Below are positions 43,422 to 51,671 of a stretch of 64,000 nucleotides of DNA, piece by piece. The notes under the pieces were generated by a model, which had not been told where the DNA came from, ran no database searches, and saw nothing but the letters and a program-made list of their open reading frames with translations. How positions within the stretch are numbered: the first letter of the stretch is position 1; every line of letters begins with the position of its first letter. Made by a program: the position numbers and the translations under genes. Source of the stretch: Faecalispora sporosphaeroides DSM 1294 (GTDB lineage: Bacteria; Bacillota; Clostridia; Oscillospirales; Acutalibacteraceae); the NCBI GenBank assembly GCA_000383295.1, contig KB911068.1:299322-363321 (forward strand). The letters are read 5' to 3'.

Positions 43422-45347
43422 TCAGCCGTCAATGTGATACTTTTTCATTTTCCTCCACAAAGTGCTTTTATCGATTCCCAGATGCTGCGCGGTCAGTTTT
43501 TTGCTGTTATGATACATTTTCAGAGCGCTTACAATCATCTTTTTTTCCGTTTGCTGTAATGCGGCCAAACCCCTGTCGCTTTCGGCCGGATGCTCCGTCG
43601 TTTCACCGAAAACAGACTGAGGCACAGGGGCGTTTTGTATCCCAAGTGCTCCAATCACATCGGCTTTGTCCGCGTATTCTTTTTCGCATAGCACACAGAT
43701 TCTTTCGCAGAAATTTCGCAGCTCCCGAACGTTTCCGAACCATTGGTGAGATACCGCCAAGCCCTGCGCTTCCTCATCCAGACCTTTTAAAACGCATCCG
43801 CCTTTTTTGCGTTGCGCTTCAATGTAATACCGAATCAAGTGCATAATATCCTCTTTGCGTTTTCTGAGCGGCGGAATCGACAATTTCAGCACGTCCAGGC
43901 GGTAGAGCAGGTCCTGCCGAAAATTTCCCTTCTTTACCTCTTCATGAAGGTTCTTGTTCGTAGCGGATATGACGCGCACATCGATGGGAATGATCCGGTC
44001 GTGACCCAAACGGATGATTTCGCGTTCCTGCAGCACGCGAAGCAGCCTGCCCTGCAATTTGGCAGAAATATCGCCGATTTCGTCAAGAAAAATGGTTCCC
44101 CTGTGCGCCACCTCAAACAGGCCGATCTTTCCGCCCTTTGCCGCCCCGGTAAAAGCGCCTTCCACATAGCCGAAGAGCTCGCTTTCCAGCAGCTCGTCCG
44201 GCAGTGCCGCGCAATTAATGGCAACGAAGGCCCCGTTTTTTCTGCGGCTTCTGTTGTGGATGCTCTGTGCGAACAACTCCTTGCCTGTGCCGGTCTCGCC
44301 GTAAATCAGAAGGTTGGAATCAGAATCGCTGAATCTTTTGGCAATGCGGATGGTCTCCTTCGTCAGACAGTCCCGATACAGGATGCTCTCAAACGTGTAT
44401 TTTGCCACAAAGCCCTTTTTGTAAAGATCCTTGCGGATTTTTCCTTCATCCTCCTGAATCTTGGTGATATCCTGAAAGGTTATGACGCAGCCGGTGTTTC
44501 CGCCCTTTCCTCTTACCGGGACGCAGTTCACCATGAGCGTCAGCTCGTGAAACCGGTAGATTTCGGAAAGAATCTTTTTCCCTTCCTTTATCACTTCATC
44601 GACCGGAATACACGGGAAATAATTTGAAACATGCTCTCCTGTAATGGAGGCTTTGTTTTTTGCCAGAAGCGCCAGGCAGTAATTGTTGGCCAGCGTGATC
44701 ATTCCGTCGCTGTCTGAGGAGATAATCCCCTGAAAGGAATAGTTCATAATATTTGCGATCTCGTTGCTTTTCTGCCGTTCCTTTCTCGTAATCACCACCG
44801 TTCGGATCGCTTCGTCAATTGCGTTGTTGATCGCTTCCTTGCCCGATTCAATCAGCTGACAGGGGATCCTGTGCTCCTGCGCGATGGCAACCGTTGAGCA
44901 TCCGCCCACAATCATCTGTGCGCCGTCTTCAATTGCCTGCTTCACAATTTCCTTTAAATAGATTTCCTTCTCCGTAAAATAGCTTTTGATGGTCACGTCC
45001 TTATAGACCTGGCTCACGCTTTCGGAACCGTAGACCATATTGAACGCGCCCACGACCGCTATTTTTTTCGTATCGGGATGCTCCTTTAAGCATCTGTCCA
45101 CAGCGGCAATCACATCATAACCGGATGTTTTGAGCTCCGCATTGGGAAGAGACGTGCCTTTGAGCATACCTGCTGTAAAGCCTCTCGAAATAATGACATC
45201 GCCGTGGCAGCCCTGCTGGAGAGTGTTGTTAAAGCTGTCCAGAATAATCTCATAAGTAAGGCCGTCTTTGTCGGGGCGTTCCCGGAACACCTGTTCAATT
45301 ACGTTGCTGAGCTCCGGGTAGGGCGAAAAAAAGACAATATGTATCAT
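43422..45347 (-). CDS. PrpR-like sigma-54-dependent transcriptional activator
   Basis: A 641-residue enhancer-binding protein. The N-terminal PrpR_N-like sensor (about 1-190, with GDVIISRGFTAGML and IVGGCSTVAIAQ) binds a small ligand; a PAS domain follows at about 195-300; the AAA+ domain at about 325-555 has Walker A GETGTGKE, the sigma-54 contact loop GAFTGA, Walker B IFLDEIGD and the arginine-finger region; a Fis-type HTH ends the protein (HNSKKLTAQHLGIDKSTLWRK). ATG 45347 follows GGAGG by 6 bases; the longer frame has no ribosome site. It lies directly upstream of tctCBA on the same strand, so it should activate that operon from the TTGCAA sites. Confidence 0.93.
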   Translation of the reverse strand: MIHIVFFSPYPELSNVIEQVFRERPDKDGLTYEIILDSFNNTLQQGCHGDVIISRGFTAGMLKGTSLPNAELKTSGYDVIAAVDRCLKEHPDTKKIAVVGAFNMVYGSESVSQVYKDVTIKSYFTEKEIYLKEIVKQAIEDGAQMIVGGCSTVAIAQEHRIPCQLIESGKEAINNAIDEAIRTVVITRKERQKSNEIANIMNYSFQGIISSDSDGMITLANNYCLALLAKNKASITGEHVSNYFPCIPVDEVIKEGKKILSEIYRFHELTLMVNCVPVRGKGGNTGCVITFQDITKIQEDEGKIRKDLYKKGFVAKYTFESILYRDCLTKETIRIAKRFSDSDSNLLIYGETGTGKELFAQSIHNRSRRKNGAFVAINCAALPDELLESELFGYVEGAFTGAAKGGKIGLFEVAHRGTIFLDEIGDISAKLQGRLLRVLQEREIIRLGHDRIIPIDVRVISATNKNLHEEVKKGNFRQDLLYRLDVLKLSIPPLRKRKEDIMHLIRYYIEAQRKKGGCVLKGLDEEAQGLAVSHQWFGNVRELRNFCERICVLCEKEYADKADVIGALGIQNAPVPQSVFGETTEHPAESDRGLAALQQTEKKMIVSALKMYHNSKKLTAQHLGIDKSTLWRKMKKYHIDG

Positions 45348-45672
45348 TTTTAGCCTCCGCATGTAAGCAGTCGGTTTCCACCCGGCCGGTGGGGAACAGG
45401 GGATGGATGTGCCGGTGAGAAGGGCGGTTTGCATATCATTTGCTTTTGTGGCAGAAGGCGGGAAACGGTGGGAAAAAATCTCCGCCGTTTCATGTTGTTA
45501 TGCCGGTGCGCCTTATACCCAACAAGCTTTTAAACGGAACCATTTTGAAAGCGCGCGGGTAAGCCGCCGACAGCGTCGCCGTTCATCAGTCGGTGAGCAC
45601 CGGAAATGCTCCGGGTCTTTCCGCCGATCCACCGTAAGGTTTTCAGGCTCATGAACGATGCCGCCGGGTTTT
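45348..45672. other. Spacer between sdaAA and the activator gene
   Basis: About 325 bases, no convincing gene. It must hold the activator promoter and the end of the serine-dehydratase transcript, but I see no clear motif for either. Confidence 0.35.
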
Positions 45673-46566
45673 TTAAAAAGCCTTCGTTTCCTCGTGTTTG
45701 AGAAAGATGTTTTCAAAGATGCTCTTGGCGGCCGGGGTGGCGGCCAGCCCGCCCTGCGCGGTTTCGCGCAGCTGGGTGGGGAGCATTTTGCCGGTGTGGT
45801 ACATGGCGGCGATCACCTGATCCGGCGGGATGACGCTGCGCTGGCCCGCGAGCGCCCAGTCCGCGCTGAGCAGGGCGTTTACGGTTTGAGAGGCGTTGCG
45901 CTGCGCGCAGGGCACCTGCACCAGCCCTGCCACCGGGTCGCATACCAGGCCCATGGCGTTCATCAGGCAAAAGCTCCCGGCGTGCAGGGCGGCTTCCGGC
46001 GAACCGTGGCAAAGCTCCACGGCGGCGGCAGAGGCCATTGCGGCGGCCACGCCGCACTCCGCCTGGCACCCGCCCTCCGCTCCGGCCACCGTCGCGTTGC
46101 GTGTGATGATCGCGCCGAGCCCCGCAGCGGTCAGCAGGCCGCACAGGGTTTCCTGCAGCGTCAGGCTGCGTTTCTCCCGCACGGAGAGAAGCACCGCCGG
46201 CAGAATTCCGCAGGCGCCTGCGGTGGGGGCCGCACAGATTTTTCCCATGGCCGCGTTGACCTCGCTGCAAGAAAAGGCCAGCGCCATGGAGCGGTTTATC
46301 CAGGAGCCGCACAGAGAAGAATCCAGATTGGAATATTCGTTCTGTATCCGGCTGACGCCGGTAATCAGGCCGCCGATGGCGCGCTGGGGGGTAAAAAGCG
46401 CTTTTGTCGCCGAGCGTTCCATCACCCGGTAGGTTGCCTCCAGCCGATCAAACACCTGTTGCTCTGTTTTTTCGGTCAGCTCCATTTCGTTTTCCAGAAC
46501 GATCCGCCACAGGGGAACAGACCGTTCCTGCGTCTGGCTCAGCAGATCTTCTGCGGATCGGTACAC
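45673..46566 (-). CDS. sdaAA: L-serine dehydratase, Fe-S alpha subunit
   Basis: A 297-residue catalytic subunit of the oxygen-sensitive 4Fe-4S L-serine ammonia-lyase that makes pyruvate and ammonia. The family cluster and substrate blocks are present: AAPTAGACGILPAV, GAEGGCQAECGVAAAMA and CDPVAGLVQVPCAQRN, which carry the Cys ligands. It starts with GTG at 46566, 12 bases after GGAGG's first base, overlapping the beta-subunit gene by 28 bases, so the two are co-translated. It feeds serine, a common Stickland and fermentation substrate, to pyruvate. Confidence 0.96.
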   Translation of the reverse strand: MYRSAEDLLSQTQERSVPLWRIVLENEMELTEKTEQQVFDRLEATYRVMERSATKALFTPQRAIGGLITGVSRIQNEYSNLDSSLCGSWINRSMALAFSCSEVNAAMGKICAAPTAGACGILPAVLLSVREKRSLTLQETLCGLLTAAGLGAIITRNATVAGAEGGCQAECGVAAAMASAAAVELCHGSPEAALHAGSFCLMNAMGLVCDPVAGLVQVPCAQRNASQTVNALLSADWALAGQRSVIPPDQVIAAMYHTGKMLPTQLRETAQGGLAATPAAKSIFENIFLKHEETKAF

Positions 46567-47246
46567 GGCGATTCCTCCTCTCTGAAAAGATTGATGGCGC
46601 GCACCTGAAACACGTTGGGGATGATCCTGAGCTGCTCGGCGGCCTGCTCTGGAATGGCCTCGTCGGTTTCAATCGTGCAGAGCGCGGTGCCACCCTTCTT
46701 CAGGCGGCTGACCTTCATCACCGCAATGTTGATCCCGTATTCCGCCAGAACACCGGTCAGCTTGCTGATGGCTCCGGGACGATCCTGATAGCTCAGGATC
46801 AGCGCCGGCGACTGTGCGGTGAAGTGCGTGGGGAAATCGTCAATCTGTGTAATGATGATCTGCGCGCCGCCGATGGAGGAGCCGATCACCCGGCAGATGA
46901 GGCGCTCCCCCTGAAAAAAGCTGAGGACAGCCGTGTTTTCGTGCGCCCCCTCCAGCTCCGTCTCGTAGAAATCATACGAAAGGCCGGCCTGCTTTGCCAT
47001 TTGGAACGCGTTCGGCAGGCGCTCGTCATCTTCGTGATACCCGAGCGCGCCGAACACCAGCGCCCGGTCGGTTCCGTGGCCGCGGTATGTTTTCGCAAAG
47101 GAGCCGTGCAGCCCGAACGATACGCGGTCGTACGGTTCCCCCGCGATCATCCCCGCGATTCGTGCCAATTTGGCTGCGCCCGCGGTATGCGAGCTGGAGG
47201 AGCCGATCATGATCGGGCCAACGACCTCAAAAATACTGAGTTCCAT
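46539..47246 (-). CDS. sdaAB: L-serine dehydratase, Fe-S beta subunit
   Basis: A 235-residue partner subunit with the SDH_beta domain (SIFEVVGPIMIGSSSSHTAG) followed by an ACT domain at about 160-235 (ALILSYQDRPGAISKLTGVL, GINIAVMKVSR), which probably senses serine. ATG 47246 is chosen from a GAGG about 8 bases upstream and because the family starts at MELSIFEV; a start at 47267 would add seven residues. It is the first gene of the pair. Confidence 0.95.
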   Translation of the reverse strand: MELSIFEVVGPIMIGSSSSHTAGAAKLARIAGMIAGEPYDRVSFGLHGSFAKTYRGHGTDRALVFGALGYHEDDERLPNAFQMAKQAGLSYDFYETELEGAHENTAVLSFFQGERLICRVIGSSIGGAQIIITQIDDFPTHFTAQSPALILSYQDRPGAISKLTGVLAEYGINIAVMKVSRLKKGGTALCTIETDEAIPEQAAEQLRIIPNVFQVRAINLFREEESPCTDPQKIC

Positions 47247-47519
47247 ATTTGCCGCCTCTTTCCGCATGTGTTCTTTTGCCCTGCCCGCCGCAAGGGCCGG
47301 TGATGTTCTCCGGGGATTAGGGTTCCCAAAAAGCCCGCATATCTTATTTGCATTTTACCACAATTCTCATCAATAAAACAGAAGTGCCGGGAGAAAACGG
47401 AGATTTTTTAGCATTTCTGGCGAAAAACTGAGAAATATTCTGCTGCTGATTGCATTCGTCAATTGTTATTTTATTTCTGTGCTGCAAATATCTTCCAGAT
47501 AATAAAATACGACTCTTTT

Positions 47520-47639
47520 ACGAGGGGCGGTTCTGCTGACACAGATCATCATAGGGCACCGGGCATTTGCGTCCGTTATGGTGCGGCGAAACGGCCTCGT
47601 AATGTTCCGGGGTCTAAAAGGCATGGGCGAATGGCCGGA
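47520..47639 (+). promoter_or_regulatory. Possible structured leader ahead of the CBO0543-type genes
   Basis: The 480-base gap 47247-47724 has no clear gene. In it, ACGAGG/CCTCGT (47520-47525 with 47595-47600) encloses GCACC/GGTGC (47556-47560 with 47580-47584), and TCCGG/CCGGA (47606-47610 with 47635-47639) forms a second arm. Short stems like these can arise by chance, and no known riboswitch core is recognised. Confidence 0.25.
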
Positions 47640-47724
47640 TTAAAAAACTCCGCTAGGATTATTATCGGATAATTTCTGTAAATAATATCAACCGGCCTAT
47701 ATTCCTTCAAATGGGGTGAATTTA

Positions 47725-48225
47725 TTGACTCTGGTCGTGTTGGGGATCATATCCATTGCCGCGTGCTGCAAATTCGGCGATTTGAAAAATTGGGGAGAGT
47801 ATTATTCAACCATACTTTTCTATAATGTAGGGGCAATGACGGAAAATATTATTACACGCAATCGGCCGCTGTGGCTATTCTATGGTTCTCACATGACGGA
47901 TACAATCGCGGACTATGTATTTGGGTTCCTCATCTTTCCTTTCATTATCATTTTATATTTATCCAGATATCCAAAAGCGAGAAAAAAACGAATCCTGTAT
48001 ACGACCGCTTTCATTTCCTTCATGTCTTTGGTCGAGCTGATATTATATAAGATTCAGGAGCTGCAATACTACAATGGGTGGAATGTGGGTTGGTCTATTC
48101 TGCTTTATGTTGGGGTGTTCCCCTTACTGCGATTACATTCAAAAAGGCCCTTGACTGCCATGCTTATTTTGTTCACACTCACGGTTGGCGGATTATTATG
48201 CTTTCATATCGCGATAATAGATTAA
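47725..48225 (+). CDS. Small polytopic membrane protein (CBO0543-like)
   Basis: A 166-residue protein with about five membrane helices (LVVLGIISIAACC, FGFLIFPFIIILYLS, WSILLYVGVFPLL, AMLILFTLTVGGLLCF). It resembles the CBO0543 family of spore-formers in layout (an acidic/aromatic loop between helix pairs) but less closely than the next two genes. TTG 47725 is preferred, with GGGGTGA upstream; GTG 47716 overlaps that site. It is the first of three consecutive small membrane-protein genes. Function unknown. Confidence 0.7.
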   Translation: MTLVVLGIISIAACCKFGDLKNWGEYYSTILFYNVGAMTENIITRNRPLWLFYGSHMTDTIADYVFGFLIFPFIIILYLSRYPKARKKRILYTTAFISFMSLVELILYKIQELQYYNGWNVGWSILLYVGVFPLLRLHSKRPLTAMLILFTLTVGGLLCFHIAIID

Positions 48226-48250
48226 CAGCAAGAGGGGAGCACATCAATTG

Positions 48251-48811
48251 ATGTCGTTTATTCCGGAAGAGGTCAATATACAAAAACAACTTACCGAGGT
48301 GCGCATCAGCCAATGGCTTTCGGAGGTTTTTTTAAAACCCAGGTGGTGGGCGCTTGTTTTCATCATTCTGGCGCTCTGTATCGTCTGGTTTCAAATGGTC
48401 GACAAATCCAGACTAAGTGAGATCTGTTTGTTTACGGTTTTGTTGACGATCATTTTTATGGGCATAGATGAATACGGTGAGGAATTGCTTTTGTGGGATT
48501 ATCCGATTGATATCATCCCGCTGTTCCCTCCGTTCTTTTCCATCCATTTCATCAGCATTCCCTTGCTTTACTCCCAGATATACCAGCGGTTCAAACAAGG
48601 GAAGTATGTTTTCGCGGTTCTGATCAGTTCGGCGGTACTTTGCTTTGTCGTCGAGCCTATCATAACCTTTTTCGGCTATTACGATCTGATCAATTGGCAC
48701 TACTATGAAAGCTACCCGATTTATGTCGTGACAGCATTGTGCACAAAAGCGACTGTTCAAAAAATACTGTATTTTTCAAAGAAAAACAGACGAATCGGCA
48801 ATGCAGGGTGA
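48251..48811 (+). CDS. CBO0543-family membrane protein, copy 1
   Basis: A 186-residue protein with an amphipathic N-terminus and four to five helices. The diagnostic pattern DKSRLSEICLF, DEYGEELLLWDYPIDIIPLFPP, then IPLLYSQIYQRF is shared with the next gene, so they are paralogs by duplication. The start is ATG 48251 or the TTG just before it; GAGGGG lies about 10-13 bases upstream. The family is found mainly in endospore formers and has no known biochemical role. Confidence 0.8.
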   Translation: MSFIPEEVNIQKQLTEVRISQWLSEVFLKPRWWALVFIILALCIVWFQMVDKSRLSEICLFTVLLTIIFMGIDEYGEELLLWDYPIDIIPLFPPFFSIHFISIPLLYSQIYQRFKQGKYVFAVLISSAVLCFVVEPIITFFGYYDLINWHYYESYPIYVVTALCTKATVQKILYFSKKNRRIGNAG

Positions 48812-48816
48812 TCGAT

Positions 48817-49356
48817 ATGAGAGATTTATCCGTGGAGCTTCAACGGGAATTGACAGCGAGCCGTTTTGAAGAATGGCTCAAAAACGAACTGTTTCACTTT
48901 AAATGGTGGATTCTGCTTTGCGTATTCATACTGTCGGTAGTTATCTGGTGGAAATGCATCGATAAATCCAGATTGAGTGAGCTTGTTTTATGCGCGGGGA
49001 TTGTATGTATTTTCGTTTTGGTACTCGACGAACTGGGGGAAGAACTTGCTCTTTGGGAGTATCCCGTTAAAATATTCCCCCTGTTTCCCCCCATATCGGC
49101 AATTGATTTAGCGAGTCTCCCTTTTTTATACTCGCTCATTTATCAGTATTTCGGTACCTGGAAAAGCTACGCCATAGCGTCTGCTGTCATGTCCGTTTTG
49201 TCCTGCTTTGTGATGGAGCCCCTTTTTATTTTAAGCGGTATTTATCAGCTGATCACATGGAAAACGTATTATGGAATGCCGTTGTATTTTGCGATAGCGA
49301 TTAGCACAAAATGGATTATGGTTCGGCTGAAAAAAATGGAAGCCAAAGCCGGCTGA
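48817..49356 (+). CDS. CBO0543-family membrane protein, copy 2
   Basis: A 179-residue paralog of the preceding protein: CIDKSRLSELVLC, DELGEELALWEYPVKIFPLFPP, LPFLYSLIYQYFG and a C-terminal helix ending ISTKWIMVRLKK. The ribosome site AGGGTGA overlaps the previous stop, and only 5 bases separate the genes, so they are co-translated. Function unknown. Confidence 0.82.
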   Translation: MRDLSVELQRELTASRFEEWLKNELFHFKWWILLCVFILSVVIWWKCIDKSRLSELVLCAGIVCIFVLVLDELGEELALWEYPVKIFPLFPPISAIDLASLPFLYSLIYQYFGTWKSYAIASAVMSVLSCFVMEPLFILSGIYQLITWKTYYGMPLYFAIAISTKWIMVRLKKMEAKAG

Positions 49357-49563
49357 CCCATGCCCCCGGTTCGGCACAAGCGAACCGGTACGCCCGGAGA
49401 AGCCCCCAAAATCAACTCCGCAACGGGCGCAGAAAAGCCTTCCTTACGCTTTGGTCTGTCAATGGCAGCCTTTGCGCAGGTGCCGCTTGATTAAAAACAG
49501 AAATTCCTTTTCAAATAATTTTCCCTCCGCTCTCATATATTGATAAAAAAGGAGGGGAGAATT

Positions 49564-50268
49564 TTGGAACAGAAGGAATACGGAAAAAACGATTGGCACG
49601 ATATCCTCCTGTGGGGCGCTCTGTGGGGGATTTTTGAAGCTACGGCCGGGTATTTGCTGCATCTCATATCGTTTGGTATGGGCTGGCTGGTGTGGTACCC
49701 TGTCGCGTGCTTTTTTATGGCGAACGTATACCGCGCCACGAATAAAATATCCTCGATTCTGTGGATGGGGCTCCTGTGCTCGTCCATCAAATTGCTGAAC
49801 CTGATGCTGCCGGGGCGAATCGATAAAGTCGTCAATCCGTCCGTTTCCATTGTTTTGGAAGCTGCGGCAATGGCGGCGGCGATCTGTGTGTTTCAACAAA
49901 TGAAGACCGGGGAATCAAAAAGCCTTCTGCAAAAAGCGGCCATGGTTCTGTTTATGAACACCGGCTGGCGGCTGCTGTATTTGCTGTACTTGCTGTTTAT
50001 CGTTCCCGACTGGATGCGTGAGATTTCGGTGGTCGCCGTCACGGGAAAATGCGTCAACTACTTTGTTGTGCAGAACCTGATGACGAGCGTTTTCATTACC
50101 GCCGGGTATCATTTTAAGGGCTTTCTGCTAAGGCCCGTTCTGTGGGCGGAACAAAGGCTCTGTGTCTCTGCCCGCCGGATTCCACTGCGGCTCAGGCTCG
50201 CTGCGGGGAGCGGCGCCGTTTGCGCATTGCTTGGCGCAGACATCGCTCTTCAGTTTTTCCTTTCCTAA
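49564..50268 (+). CDS. Polytopic membrane protein of unknown function
   Basis: A 234-residue protein with about six helices (ILLWGALWGIFEATAGYLLH, MGWLVWYPVACFFMANVY, LLYLLYLLFIVPDW, ALLGADIALQFFLS). I do not recognise the family. The TTG at 49564 is taken as start because GGAGGGG lies 6-7 bases upstream and an ATG at 49540 has none. It has its own spacer of about 200 bases and a terminator directly behind, so it is probably a single-gene unit. Confidence 0.72.
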   Translation: MEQKEYGKNDWHDILLWGALWGIFEATAGYLLHLISFGMGWLVWYPVACFFMANVYRATNKISSILWMGLLCSSIKLLNLMLPGRIDKVVNPSVSIVLEAAAMAAAICVFQQMKTGESKSLLQKAAMVLFMNTGWRLLYLLYLLFIVPDWMREISVVAVTGKCVNYFVVQNLMTSVFITAGYHFKGFLLRPVLWAEQRLCVSARRIPLRLRLAAGSGAVCALLGADIALQFFLS

Positions 50269-50273
50269 AACAG

Positions 50274-50308
50274 AAAAACTCCATCCTCAATTTGAAGATG
50301 GAGTTTTT
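50274..50308. terminator. Bidirectional terminator
   Basis: A 12-bp perfect stem (50274-50285 with 50297-50308) with A-run and T-run. It separates the convergent genes ending at 50268 and 50322. Confidence 0.9.
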
Positions 50309-50321
50309 TTCTGTATTGTAT

Positions 50322-51569
50322 TTATACGGCGGGAGTTCGGGCAATCTCGGTATTGTCCCTGGTATTGTCCGTCAGCCCCTGAACGGGGTTCGGTTTGGAC
50401 TCCGCGCGGTAATCGACGTTGAACTTGCTTTGGTGCCGCACAATCACATTGTGGCTTGCCACCGCGTTCACATCGCTGTTCACGCGGTTCTGGTAGATGA
50501 AGAACTCGTGATTCTGCGGGAGCTGATCAACGGGGACAAAGTTCTCTCTGTTTGCGGTCAGACAGATCTGATCATTGAGCACCTGCCGCACATAGTCTCT
50601 GGTGTCGTGGAACTGGAGGAGCTTTGGGAATTCGCCGCCGGGAATCACCTGCTGCCAATCCTTCTTTTCATACTGATTCAGCAGCTCCACCGCCTTGTGC
50701 AGATGCGAGATTTCCTGCTCCAGATGGAGCTCCCATATCGATTTCACATTGGGGTCGAGCTCATCCTGGTAGAAGGAATAGTAAAGGTAGCATTCCGTGT
50801 ATTCATGCAGCAGCAGGTTTTCGAGCCAGGTGGCGTTCGGGTCAAGCAGCGAGCCGTATTGGCTGACGTGCTGTTCCTCGATCATCGCAATCTCCAGGTA
50901 AAGCTGCCGGCCCAAATCGTTGTAATAGGTGTTGCCGATGTTCATATAGAAATTCATGGTCTGCTGCTCGCCTGCCGTGATGATCAGTGTGTTCAGCATG
51001 GTGCGGATATCCGCCGTTTTGAAGTCTACGGGGTGCTTCACGGATTCGTACGGGAACCGGTGCTCGGCGATCGTCGGGCGCCCGGGGGTGATGTCCACAT
51101 AGCTTTTTACCAGCTGCTGGGCCGGAATCTGCGCATCCAGATCAAGAAGGTTCGAGTAGCGGTACAGGTGGTCAAAGTCCTCCAGCAGCGCGAAATCCAG
51201 CGCCTGCCTTACATAGCTGTTCGGCTCGTTCTGCGCCAGCCACGCGGTCAGGTCGACCGCAACATGCTCATACCCTATGGTCGTTTCCAGCTGCGTCTCA
51301 TCGATCGGCTTGAGCCAATTGATGCGTTTTTGCTGCTGCTGCTCCACCCGGCGGGACAAAGCCAATTCGCGCCGCAGATCATTGTTCGGGCAGTTCCGGT
51401 GGAATTGATGCTTGAACAATGCGGCTTCCACCTCAATGCCGTTCATCAGTATAATGCGGACCTTCGTATAGGGATCAACCGTCATTTTGTTGTAGGGCGT
51501 GGGGTACACAGAGGACCAGTTTAAAATTCCGTCCGCAACATTTCCGGGCTTTTGCTGAAAGGGATTCAT
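50322..51569 (-). CDS. Ferritin-like (di-iron four-helix) protein of unknown role
   Basis: A 415-residue soluble protein. The middle (about 100-310) carries carboxylate/His pairs arranged like a rubrerythrin/ferritin-like site: ALLEDFDHLYRY, IAMIEEQHVSQYG, LHEYTECYLYYSFYQDE and LHLEQEISHLHKA. The N- and C-terminal parts are unassigned; no rubredoxin CxxC pair is present, so it is not a classical rubrerythrin. AAGGAAGGA precedes the ATG. The opposite strand is open over most of this span, but it lacks a ribosome site and any motif. A possible role is peroxide or iron handling, or a spore-coat-like structural role; both are guesses. Confidence 0.72.
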   Translation of the reverse strand: MNPFQQKPGNVADGILNWSSVYPTPYNKMTVDPYTKVRIILMNGIEVEAALFKHQFHRNCPNNDLRRELALSRRVEQQQQKRINWLKPIDETQLETTIGYEHVAVDLTAWLAQNEPNSYVRQALDFALLEDFDHLYRYSNLLDLDAQIPAQQLVKSYVDITPGRPTIAEHRFPYESVKHPVDFKTADIRTMLNTLIITAGEQQTMNFYMNIGNTYYNDLGRQLYLEIAMIEEQHVSQYGSLLDPNATWLENLLLHEYTECYLYYSFYQDELDPNVKSIWELHLEQEISHLHKAVELLNQYEKKDWQQVIPGGEFPKLLQFHDTRDYVRQVLNDQICLTANRENFVPVDQLPQNHEFFIYQNRVNSDVNAVASHNVIVRHQSKFNVDYRAESKPNPVQGLTDNTRDNTEIARTPAV

Positions 51570-51671
51570 TGTTTTATTCCTTCCTTCTTTTTGGTTTACT
51601 TACATTTTTTCTATAATTTTTGGAAATATACGAATAAGCAAAGAATGAAACAGAGTGGGTGATTATAAACC

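Noticed and set aside
50142..51524. A 460-codon plus-strand frame opposite the ferritin-like gene
   Set aside because: It has no ribosome site, starts inside the 49564 gene and runs through a terminator; the minus strand has coherent metal-ligand motifs and a good start.
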